Below, piece by piece: positions 9,284 through 16,721 of a DNA stretch of 64,000 nt (position 1 is the stretch's first letter; each line of letters starts with the position of its first letter). The translations under genes were made by a program, and so were the position numbers. Below the pieces are notes generated by a model, which searched no databases, had not been told where the DNA came from, and saw only the letters and a program-made list of their open reading frames with translations. Location of the stretch: NCBI RefSeq assembly GCF_016031655.1, contig NZ_JACCHQ010000006.1:124001-188000 (forward strand), read 5' to 3'. This DNA comes from Bradyrhizobium glycinis. Its GTDB lineage: Bacteria; Pseudomonadota; Alphaproteobacteria; Rhizobiales; Xanthobacteraceae.

Positions 9284-10660
9284 GTGCTTGACCGAACACT
9301 CGTCACCATCGCCGAGACCGAGACCATTGAGGAAGCCTTCCGGCGCCTGAACGCGAACATGCTCGGCATCCTGTTCGCGCAGGACGCAACTGGGCGAATC
9401 GTCGGCGCGGTGACGGACGGCGACATCCGCAGGCGCATGCTGACCGGCATCACGATCCAGGACCGGGTTGTATCCTGCATCAATCGCAACTTCGTCTGGG
9501 CGCCGACCGGTGGGCCACGCGAGCAGATCCTCAAGCTGCTCGACCAGCGCGTCCACGTGGTGCCGATCCTCGATGGCGAGGGCCGGCTGGTCGACGTGTT
9601 TAGCCGCGAGCTGTTCAACCTGTCGGAAGAGAGCGAAGTGTTCGCGCGCGCCCGCTCGCCGGTGCGGATCAGCTTCTCCGGCGGCGGCACCGACCTGACG
9701 CATTACTTCGTGGCGAATGACGGGGGCGCGGTCATCAGCGCCACGATCAAGATGTACGCTCACGCGACGCTGCGGCGCCGGAGCGATCCCAGCATCCGGA
9801 TCTACTCGCACGACTTCCGCCGCACGGTCGAGGCCGACAATCTCGCAGAGCTCGGAACGGGCGGAGATCTCGCACTGATCAAGTCGGTCGTGCGCCTGAT
9901 CAAGCCGACTTACGGCTTCGAGCTCGAAGTGTCCGCCGACTTTCCGGTCGGCTCCGGCCTCGGCGGCTCCGCGGTGGTCTCGTCGGCGATCATCGGCTGC
10001 TTCAATGAATTTCGCAGCGACCAGTGGGACCGCCACGAGATCGCGGAGATGGCGTTCCAGGCCGAGCGGCTGATGCTTAACATCCCCGGCGGCTGGCAGG
10101 ATCAGTACGCCACCGTGTTCGGCGGATTCAATCACATGGAGTTCTTCTCCGACCAGAACACCATCGTGCCGCTGCGTCTCGACCCCAACATCATCGCCGA
10201 GCTCGAGGAGAGCCTGGTGCTCTGTTACGTCGGCGCGGGGCGCGATTCCGGCGCCATTCACCGCGACCAGAAGGCTCAGCACGAGACAAGCGACGCGGTG
10301 GCCGCCGCTGCCAAGCAGAAGGAAGTGACGCGCGACATCAGGCGGCATCTGCTGCGCGGCCAACTGCTGGAATGCGGCCGGCTGATCGACGAGGCCTGGC
10401 ACGCCAAGCGGAAGCTGAGCTCCAAGATCTCGTCGGACGCGATCGACGCGATCTACGATTTCGCCAAGCAGCATGGCGCGGTCGGCGGCAAGTTGCTTGG
10501 CGCGGGCGGCGGCGGTTACTTCATGTTCTTCGTCCGCCCGTTCGAACGCTACCAGCTGATCGCGGCGCTGGAACAGCAGGGGCACAGCTGTTCGCGCATC
10601 ATGTTCGAGGAGAACGGGCTGCGGACGTGGAAATCGCGTGTTCCCGCCCAGCTAGCCTGA
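9284..10660 (+). CDS. CBS-domain/GHMP sugar kinase fusion (HddA-like)
   Basis: A 458-residue two-part protein. Residues ~1-110 form a CBS pair (first half GAVTDGDIRRRML, second half VHVVPILDGEGRLVDVF), usually a nucleotide-sensing module. Residues ~122-458 are a GHMP kinase: SPVRISFSGGGTDL near 125, ATP-loop PVGSGLGGSA at 221-230, and C-terminal GAGGGGYFMFF. The kinase half resembles HddA, which phosphorylates D-glycero-D-manno-heptose 7-phosphate at C1. The start is a GTG. It opens a compact gene set; NeuB-like synthase follows after 16 bases. The same CBS type is found on the nucleotidyltransferase at 25947, so the two pathways may be controlled by one ligand. Acceptor could be a heptose or hexose phosphate. 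Confidence 0.8.
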   Translation: MLDRTLVTIAETETIEEAFRRLNANMLGILFAQDATGRIVGAVTDGDIRRRMLTGITIQDRVVSCINRNFVWAPTGGPREQILKLLDQRVHVVPILDGEGRLVDVFSRELFNLSEESEVFARARSPVRISFSGGGTDLTHYFVANDGGAVISATIKMYAHATLRRRSDPSIRIYSHDFRRTVEADNLAELGTGGDLALIKSVVRLIKPTYGFELEVSADFPVGSGLGGSAVVSSAIIGCFNEFRSDQWDRHEIAEMAFQAERLMLNIPGGWQDQYATVFGGFNHMEFFSDQNTIVPLRLDPNIIAELEESLVLCYVGAGRDSGAIHRDQKAQHETSDAVAAAAKQKEVTRDIRRHLLRGQLLECGRLIDEAWHAKRKLSSKISSDAIDAIYDFAKQHGAVGGKLLGAGGGGYFMFFVRPFERYQLIAALEQQGHSCSRIMFEENGLRTWKSRVPAQLA

Positions 10661-10676
10661 CGCATATGAGACGAGA

Positions 10677-12602
10677 ATGTTGATGACATCGCCCAAACAG
10701 CCTGCTCCGGTCCGCATCGGCAACCGTCTTCTGGGCGATGGCGAACCCTGCTACGTCATCGCAGAGATCGGCAACAACCATAATGGCGATTTCGACCGCG
10801 CCATTGCGCTGGTGGACGCCGCGGTCGCCGCTGGCGCCGATTGCGCCAAATTCCAGATGCGCAAGCTCGACGAGGTCTATCGCGCCTCGAGCCTGTCCGG
10901 GAAGGACGACGACCTCGCCGTCGAATATACGCTCGATCTTCTGCGCCGCTTCGAGCTGCCGACCGCACAGCAGAAGAAGATCGCCGAGTACTGCGCAGCC
11001 AAGGGCATCGAGTACCTCTGCACGCCCTGGGACCCGAAGAGCGTCGCCGTGCTCGAAGGCTTCGGCGTAGAGGCCTACAAGGTCGCCTCGGCCGACCTGA
11101 CCAACCTGCCGCTGCTCGCCCGCCTCACCGCCACCGGAAAGACGCTGATCGTCTCGACCGGAATGAGCACGACGGACGAGATCAAGGCCGCGGCGAAGTT
11201 CCTCGACGACCGCAATGCCAGCTACGTGCTGCTGCATTGCCAGAGCACGTATCCGGCCGCGCTCCACAACATTCATTTGCGTTTCATGGAAACGCTGCGC
11301 GAGATCCATCCGATCGTCGGCTATTCCGGCCACGAGCGGGGCATTGCCGTCTCGACGGCCGCCGTCGCGCTCGGCGCCGTCGTCATCGAACGCCACATCA
11401 CGCTCGATCGCGAGATGGAAGGTCCGGACCATGCCGCAAGCCTCGAGCCGGAGGAATTCAAGGCGCTCGTCTCCGGCATTCGCGAGGTGGAAGCGGCCCG
11501 CGGCGAGAAGCTCGCCGAGCGCGCGCTGAGCCAGGGTGAGCTGATCAACCGCGAAAACCTCGCCAAGAGCCTGGTGGCCGCGCGCGACCTGTCGGTCGCC
11601 ACCGTGATCTCCGAAAGCGACATCGCCGTGAAGAGTCCGGGACAGGGCTTATCGCCGCTGAAGATGCCGGCGCTGCTCGGCCGCAAGCTGACGCGAACGA
11701 TGGCGGCCGACGACTATTTCTTCCAGAGCGACCTCAATGAAGGCGCCGCGAAGGCGCGGCGCTATCGGTTCGACCGCCCCTGGGGCGTGCCGGTGCGCTA
11801 TCACGATACCGAGCGCTTCCTGGAGATCTGCGAGCCCGACATCATCGAATTTCATCTCAGCTACAGCGACATGGAGCGCGATCCGGCAGCCTATCTGTCG
11901 GGCACCTATGATCTCGGTTTCGTCGTACATGCACCGGAGCTGTTTGCCGGCTCCAAGCTAATGGACCTCGCAACGCCCGACGAGGCGCTTCGGCGCTACT
12001 CGCTGGAGCAGACCCAGGCGGTGATCGACATCACCCGCGGCCTGAAGAAGTTCTTCCCCAAGACCAAGCGTCCGCCCATCGTCGCCAATATCGGCGGCTT
12101 CACTATGGACGAGCCGCTGCCGCCGGAGGAGAAAGCCGAGCGCTATCGCATCTTCGCGCAGAGCCTGACCGAGCTCGACATGGAAGGCGTCGAGCTGACG
12201 CCGCAGACCATGGCGCCGTTCCCCTGGCATTTCGGCGGCCAGCGACACCAAAACATCTTCATCTTCCCCGAGGAATCGGCCGCGTTCTGCGCCAAGCATG
12301 GTTTGCGCATGTGCGTCGATATCTCCCACACCAAGCTCGCCGCCAATCATTTCGGCTTCAACTTCGCGCAAGGCCTCGCCCAGCTCGGGCCGCACACCGC
12401 GCATCTGCATTTCGGCGACGCCAAGGGCCTCGACGGCGAAGGTCTCCAGATCGGCGAAGGCGAGATCGATTTCGACGAGATCGGACAGGTGCTGCGCAAG
12501 CATGCACCGGCGGCGTCGTTCATTCCTGAGATATGGCAGGGCCACAAGAACATGGGCGAAGGCTTCTGGATCGCGCTCGAGCGTCTGGAGGGACACATCT
12601 GA
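10677..12602 (+). CDS. NeuB-family ulosonate synthase fused to a second TIM barrel
   Basis: A 641-residue fusion. Residues ~25-270 are a NeuB barrel: AEIGNNHNGDFD, KFQMRKLDEVY, and the metal-site segment [19 protein letters not shown]. Residues ~285-350 are a SAF/antifreeze-like domain (VVAARDLSV..KSPGQGLSP). Residues ~360-641 form a xylose-isomerase-like TIM barrel with likely metal ligands in CVDISHTK, HLHFGDAKG and FIPEIWQGHK. NeuB enzymes condense PEP with an aldose to give a 2-keto-3-deoxy acid; the second barrel suggests an isomerisation or epimerisation of the acceptor or product in the same protein. An alternative ATG lies at 10683. It overlaps the NeuA-like gene by one base. Substrate unknown; it differs from the stand-alone NeuB at 24069. 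Confidence 0.85.
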   Translation: MLMTSPKQPAPVRIGNRLLGDGEPCYVIAEIGNNHNGDFDRAIALVDAAVAAGADCAKFQMRKLDEVYRASSLSGKDDDLAVEYTLDLLRRFELPTAQQKKIAEYCAAKGIEYLCTPWDPKSVAVLEGFGVEAYKVASADLTNLPLLARLTATGKTLIVSTGMSTTDEIKAAAKFLDDRNASYVLLHCQSTYPAALHNIHLRFMETLREIHPIVGYSGHERGIAVSTAAVALGAVVIERHITLDREMEGPDHAASLEPEEFKALVSGIREVEAARGEKLAERALSQGELINRENLAKSLVAARDLSVATVISESDIAVKSPGQGLSPLKMPALLGRKLTRTMAADDYFFQSDLNEGAAKARRYRFDRPWGVPVRYHDTERFLEICEPDIIEFHLSYSDMERDPAAYLSGTYDLGFVVHAPELFAGSKLMDLATPDEALRRYSLEQTQAVIDITRGLKKFFPKTKRPPIVANIGGFTMDEPLPPEEKAERYRIFAQSLTELDMEGVELTPQTMAPFPWHFGGQRHQNIFIFPEESAAFCAKHGLRMCVDISHTKLAANHFGFNFAQGLAQLGPHTAHLHFGDAKGLDGEGLQIGEGEIDFDEIGQVLRKHAPAASFIPEIWQGHKNMGEGFWIALERLEGHI

Positions 12603-13291
12603 TGGCGCGCAAGACGCTGGCCGTGATCGCCGCGCGCGGCGGCTCCAAGGGCATCCCGCACAAGAACCTGCTCGATCTCTGCGGCAGGCCACTGATCGCC
12701 TGGACCGTGGAACAGGCCCGCGCGGCTCGCGGCGTCGACGTCGTGGCGGTCTCTTCGGACAGCGACGCGATCCTCGCTGCGGCCGAGGCCGCCGGCGCCG
12801 TCGGCGTGCAGCGTCCGGACGACATTTCGGGCGACCTCGCCTCCTCCGAATCCGCCTGGCTGCATGCCCTCGATGCGACCGAGGCGCAAATGGGCCGGTT
12901 CGAACGCGTGGTCGCGCTTCAGGCGACATCGCCGATCCGCGAGCCCAGCGACATCGAGAACGCACTGGCCACCTTCGATCGCGACCATCTCGACAGCCTG
13001 CTGTCGGTCTGCGAGGTCGAGGACTACTTCAATTGGCGGATCGGCGCGAACGGCCCGGAGCCGATCAATTACGATTATCGCAACCGCCGCATGCGCCAGC
13101 AGATCGAGAAGCGCTACCTCGAGAACGGCTCGTTCTACGTCCTGATCCCATCCCTCCTGCGCGAGCAGAACAATCGTCTCGGCGGCAAGATCGGCTTCCA
13201 CGTCATGGATCGTCACAAGATGTTCCAGATCGACCGGCCCGAGGACGTCAAGCTTTGCGCCGCCATCATGCGCAGTTACGGTTATGCCTGA
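12602..13291 (+). CDS. CMP-ulosonate synthetase (NeuA-like cytidylyltransferase)
   Basis: A 229-residue member of the NeuA/KdsB cytidylyltransferase family, which transfers CMP from CTP to a keto-acid sugar. The nucleotide motif AARGGSKGIPHKN is complete at residues ~9-21, ALQATSPIREPSDI corresponds to the QPTSPLR element, and the metal-binding Asp is in the terminal FQIDRPEDVK. The ATG overlaps the stop of the NeuB fusion (TGATG); a longer reading from 12533 is possible but less likely. It supplies the activated form of whatever acid the fused synthase makes. A distinct paralogue sits at 27898, which argues that two different CMP-sugars are made. Confidence 0.85.
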   Translation: MARKTLAVIAARGGSKGIPHKNLLDLCGRPLIAWTVEQARAARGVDVVAVSSDSDAILAAAEAAGAVGVQRPDDISGDLASSESAWLHALDATEAQMGRFERVVALQATSPIREPSDIENALATFDRDHLDSLLSVCEVEDYFNWRIGANGPEPINYDYRNRRMRQQIEKRYLENGSFYVLIPSLLREQNNRLGGKIGFHVMDRHKMFQIDRPEDVKLCAAIMRSYGYA

Positions 13292-14048
13292 TCTCAGCGC
13301 CTTCTCGCTCGCAGGCAAGATCGCGGTGGTCACCGGCGCCTCGCGCGGCATTGGCGCGGCGATCGCGAGCGGCCTCAAGGATGCCGGAGCCACCGTGTTC
13401 GGCCTCAGCCGGTCCGGAACCGCGCCGCAGGGCGTCAGCGCCATTGCCTGCGATCTCTCGGACGATGGCGCGATCGAAGGCGCATTCCGCAGCATCGCGG
13501 CAAAAGGCGATCGCATCGACGCACTCGTGAATGCCGCCGGCATCAGTCTTCCGGCCCAAAGCGGCGAAAGCGAACTCGCACGCTTCCGCGCCACGGTCGC
13601 AACCGATCTCACCGGCGTCTACGCCACCATCCTCGCCGCCTATCCGCTCCTGAAGAACGCGGGCTCGGCGGCGATCGTCAACGTCACCAGCATCAATTCT
13701 GTGCGCGGCTTCCCCGGCAATCCCGGCTACGTCGCGGCAAAGGCGGGTCTTGCCGGGCTGACGCGCGCTCTCGCGGCCGACTACGCACCGGACGGCATCC
13801 GCGTCAACGCACTTGCGCCGGGCTACGTCGCGACCGAGATGACCGCGAAGAGCTATGCCGATCCCGTCATGCACGAGGATCGGCGCCGCCACACCATGCT
13901 CGGCCGCTGGGGGCAGCCCGCCGACATGGTGGGAGCCACCGTCTTTCTGGCCTCTGAAGCCTCCGCCTATGTGACCGGCCAGGAAATCTTCGTTGACGGC
14001 GGCTGGATCGCCAAGGGCCTCGCCATCAGTTCGGATAGCACATCGTGA
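13284..14048 (+). CDS. SDR-family oxidoreductase
   Basis: A classical short-chain dehydrogenase/reductase of 254 residues. The cofactor motif TGASRGIG lies near residue 18, NAAGIS marks strand 4, the catalytic Ser is in VNVTSINS, and the Tyr/Lys pair is YVAAK. The C-terminal FVDGGWIAKG is typical. It overlaps the NeuA-like gene by 8 bases and the next gene by 4, so it belongs to the same translation unit. The family reduces or oxidises a sugar hydroxyl/ketone with NAD(P). Which carbon is involved cannot be told. It is less like the two PtmA-type SDRs than those are to each other. Confidence 0.8.
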   Translation: MPDLSAFSLAGKIAVVTGASRGIGAAIASGLKDAGATVFGLSRSGTAPQGVSAIACDLSDDGAIEGAFRSIAAKGDRIDALVNAAGISLPAQSGESELARFRATVATDLTGVYATILAAYPLLKNAGSAAIVNVTSINSVRGFPGNPGYVAAKAGLAGLTRALAADYAPDGIRVNALAPGYVATEMTAKSYADPVMHEDRRRHTMLGRWGQPADMVGATVFLASEASAYVTGQEIFVDGGWIAKGLAISSDSTS

Positions 14049-14893
14049 CCGCAACGCTCGAACGCATCGGCTTCATGCAGGGACGCCTGTCGGCCCCAGT
14101 CGACGGCAAGATCCAGGCGTTCCCGTGGAACGAATGGCGCGAGGAATTTCCCCGCGCCAAGGCGCTCGGCCTGACACGGATGGAATGGACCATCGACCAG
14201 GAGCGCCTGCGCGAAAACCCGCTGATGACCGAGCCGGGACAACAGGAAATCCTGACGCTGGCGCCCGAGAATGGCGTGCGCATCCCGAGCCTGACCGGCG
14301 ATTGCTTCATGCAAGCGCCGTTCTGGAAGGTCGATGCGGTCGTGCGCGATGCTCTCGTCAACGATCTCGATCTCCTGATTGCCGCCTGCAGCCGCATCGA
14401 CATCGAGTTCATCGTGGTCCCGCTGGTCGACAACGGCAAGATCGAGCGCGAGAGCGAGAGCGACACGCTCAAGCGGGTGCTGGTCGCCCGCCGCGAGCAG
14501 CTCGTGAGGCAGAACGTCAAGATCGTCTTCGAGTCCGATCTGCCGCCGCGCGACCTCGCCCGCTTCATGGAGGCGTTTCCGGCGGATGTCTTCGGCATCA
14601 ACTACGACAGCGGCAACAGCGCTTCGCTGGGCTATGACAGCGCCGAGGAGATCGAGGCCTACGCGCCCCGCATTCTCAACGTCCATGTGAAGGACCGCGT
14701 GCGCGGCGGCACCACCGTGCCGCTCGGCACCGGCAACGCTGATCTCGCCAAGACGATCCGGCTGATCGAGCGCTCCGGCTACAGGGGACAATACATCCTG
14801 CAAACCGCGCGGGCCAGCGATGGCGATCACGCCGGCGTGCTGGCGAAATATCGCGACATGACGGTTCGCTGGATCGAGGATGCCGCGCGATGA
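14045..14893 (+). CDS. TIM-barrel sugar isomerase/epimerase
   Basis: A 282-residue AP-endonuclease-2/xylose-isomerase-like TIM barrel. It opens with IGFMQGRLS, a common start for this group, and has the barrel metal-site segments MEWTID (Glu), IVFESDLPP (Glu), FGINYDSGN (Asp) and ILNVHVKDRV (His). Members include inositol-pathway IolE/IolI and ketose 3-epimerases. It starts on GTG with a GTGA overlap and ends in an ATGA overlap, so it is tightly coupled to the SDRs on both sides. With the TIM barrel fused to the NeuB synthase this makes two isomerase-type barrels in one pathway, which no standard nonulosonate route has. Confidence 0.75.
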   Translation: MTATLERIGFMQGRLSAPVDGKIQAFPWNEWREEFPRAKALGLTRMEWTIDQERLRENPLMTEPGQQEILTLAPENGVRIPSLTGDCFMQAPFWKVDAVVRDALVNDLDLLIAACSRIDIEFIVVPLVDNGKIERESESDTLKRVLVARREQLVRQNVKIVFESDLPPRDLARFMEAFPADVFGINYDSGNSASLGYDSAEEIEAYAPRILNVHVKDRVRGGTTVPLGTGNADLAKTIRLIERSGYRGQYILQTARASDGDHAGVLAKYRDMTVRWIEDAAR

Positions 14894-15651
14894 AGCTCGA
14901 GTTGGATGACCGCGTCGCGCTCGTCACCGGCGCCAGCCGTGGGATCGGGCTCGCGATCGCGACGACACTCGCCGCAGAAGGCGCCAGAGTCGCGCTGGCG
15001 GCGCGCGGCGCAGATGCGCTCGATGCCGCGCGAGGTACGGTCGGCGGCAGCACGTCGGTACACGTGGCCGATGTCACTGATCCGGCCGCCGCAGCGAGGC
15101 TGCTGCACGAAGTCGAACGGCAGTGGGGCCGCCTCGACGTTCTCGTCTGCAACGTCGGCAGCGGCGCTTCCGTGCCGCCCGGGCAGGAAAATGCGGCGGA
15201 ATGGTCGCGGGTGATGGACCTCAATCTCTTTACCACGACCAACATGATCGAGGCCGCACGGCCGCTGATGGCGCGCGGCAACGGCGACCGGTCGATCGTC
15301 TGCATCTCCTCGATCGCCGGCATGGCGGCGCTGGGCGCCCCCGTCACCTACTATGCCGCGAAGGCCGCGCTGAACGCCACCGTGCGCGGGCTGGCGCGCC
15401 CGCTCGCGCTCGAGGGCATCCGCATCAATGCGGTTGCGCCCGGCAACATCCTCGCCGCCGACGGTACCTGGGCGCGCAAGCTCGCCGAGAACAAGGCCGC
15501 GGTCGAGGACATGCTTGTTCGCGAGGTGGCACTGCGTCGGCTCGGCAAGCCGGAAGAGGTCGCCGACCTCGTCGCGTTCCTCGCCTCGCCGCGTGCGGCG
15601 TTCATTACCGGCAGCGTCGTGGTCGCCGACGGCGGCCAATTGCGCAGCTGA
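14890..15651 (+). CDS. SDR-family oxidoreductase
   Basis: A 253-residue classical SDR with TGASRGIG near residue 15, the NVGSGAS strand, catalytic Ser in VCISSIAG, and YYAAK as the Tyr/Lys pair. The end (GSVVVADGGQLRS) is typical. Its ATG overlaps the TIM-barrel gene. A clear AGGAG at 15654-15658 follows its stop and serves the next gene. It is the second of three SDRs in the left half of the locus; redox changes at more than one sugar position are therefore expected. Specific substrate not identifiable. Confidence 0.8.
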   Translation: MKLELDDRVALVTGASRGIGLAIATTLAAEGARVALAARGADALDAARGTVGGSTSVHVADVTDPAAAARLLHEVERQWGRLDVLVCNVGSGASVPPGQENAAEWSRVMDLNLFTTTNMIEAARPLMARGNGDRSIVCISSIAGMAALGAPVTYYAAKAALNATVRGLARPLALEGIRINAVAPGNILAADGTWARKLAENKAAVEDMLVREVALRRLGKPEEVADLVAFLASPRAAFITGSVVVADGGQLRS

Positions 15652-15664
15652 ACAGGAGCTCCCG

Positions 15665-16504
15665 ATGGCAAGCCCGTCCTCACGCTATGACCTGATCGGC
15701 CGTACCGCTCTCGTGACCGGTGCAGGCGGCCTGCTCGGCCGGCAGCATGTCGCCGCGCTCTCCGAGGCGGGCGCGCGCGTCGTCGTTACCGACGTCGGGC
15801 TTGCGCAGGCCGAAGCCGCCGTTGCCGCGCTCAAGCAGACTGCGCCGTCCGCCGACCTGATCGCGCTTGCGATCGACGTCACCACACTCGATTCGGTGCG
15901 CGCTGCGCACGAGCAACTTTCCGGCCGCGGCATCTCCATCGACATCCTCGTCAACAACGCGGCAATCGATCCCAAGGTGACCTCCGCGCCCGGCGTGATG
16001 CATTCCTCCCGCTTCGAGGCGTTTCCGGTGCCGCAATGGCAGACCGAGATCGCCGTGGGCCTCACCGGCGCGATGCTGTGCGCGCAGGTGTTCGGCAGCG
16101 CGATGGCAGCGCGTGGCCGCGGCGTGATCCTCAACATCGCCTCCGATCTCGGAGTGATCGCGCCGGACCAGCGGCTCTACCGCCAGCCGCAAGTGACACG
16201 CGAGGAGGAGCAGCCGGTGAAGCCGGTGACCTACTCGGTGATCAAGCACGGGTTGATCGGGCTGACGAAATATCTGGCGACGTATTGGGCCGATCACGGC
16301 GTCCGCGTCAACGCGATCTCGCCGGGCGGGGTCTTCAACAATCAAGATCCGGCATTTGTCGAACGGCTGACGCGCCTGATCCCGATGGGCCGCATGGCCG
16401 ACGTCGACGAGTACCGCGCCGCGGTGCAGTTCCTGTGCTCGGATGCCTCGAGCTACATGACCGGGCAGAACCTGGTGATGGATGGCGGTAGAAGCGTGTG
16501 GTAG
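15665..16504 (+). CDS. PtmA-like SDR oxidoreductase
   Basis: A 279-residue SDR with an altered cofactor motif TGAGGLLGRQH, catalytic Ser in NIASDLGV, and YSVIK as Tyr/Lys pair. It closely parallels the SDR at 28613: both have a long insert after the Ser (DLGVIAPDQRLY here, GLLAPDQRIY there), KYLATYWADHGVRVN versus KHLATYWAAKGVRVN, and GQNLVMDGGRSVW versus GQNIAVDGGLSAW at the end. That one is in the position of ptmA of the Campylobacter legionaminate locus, so this looks like its counterpart in the second pathway. AGGAG lies 6 bases before the ATG. It is the last gene of the overlapping set. Confidence 0.8.
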   Translation: MASPSSRYDLIGRTALVTGAGGLLGRQHVAALSEAGARVVVTDVGLAQAEAAVAALKQTAPSADLIALAIDVTTLDSVRAAHEQLSGRGISIDILVNNAAIDPKVTSAPGVMHSSRFEAFPVPQWQTEIAVGLTGAMLCAQVFGSAMAARGRGVILNIASDLGVIAPDQRLYRQPQVTREEEQPVKPVTYSVIKHGLIGLTKYLATYWADHGVRVNAISPGGVFNNQDPAFVERLTRLIPMGRMADVDEYRAAVQFLCSDASSYMTGQNLVMDGGRSVW

Positions 16505-16534
16505 CCACGGCAGCTTGACTTTAGCGCCTCGAAG

Positions 16535-16564
16535 CTGAAAATCCTAAATACTACAGCTTATAAT
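16535..16564 (+). promoter_or_regulatory. Candidate sigma-70-type promoter
   Basis: TATAAT at 16559-16564 is a perfect -10 element, preceded at 18 bases by CTGAAA (16535-16540), a 4/6 match to the -35 consensus. It lies in an AT-rich patch of the 217-base gap ahead of the 826-residue membrane protein. The implied leader would be about 150 bases long. Confidence 0.35.
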
Positions 16565-16721
16565 CGTGGATGTGGGGCTTCAACCGAATGGAACCGCGCC
16601 ATGCCCTTTCAAGAACCCGGCATTGCGCAGTGCCTCGAAGTGACCGGCAGTCATTTGTTGTCCCGAGGCCAGCCCCTGACATACATCCGTCCGGCTCAGG
16701 GAGAATTCTAGAGATGTTGCG

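Noticed and set aside
9055..9690. Minus-strand frame between the PaaK-like gene and the CBS kinase
   Set aside because: Mostly antisense to the kinase and without match; the 231-base gap (9053-9283) shows no other gene.
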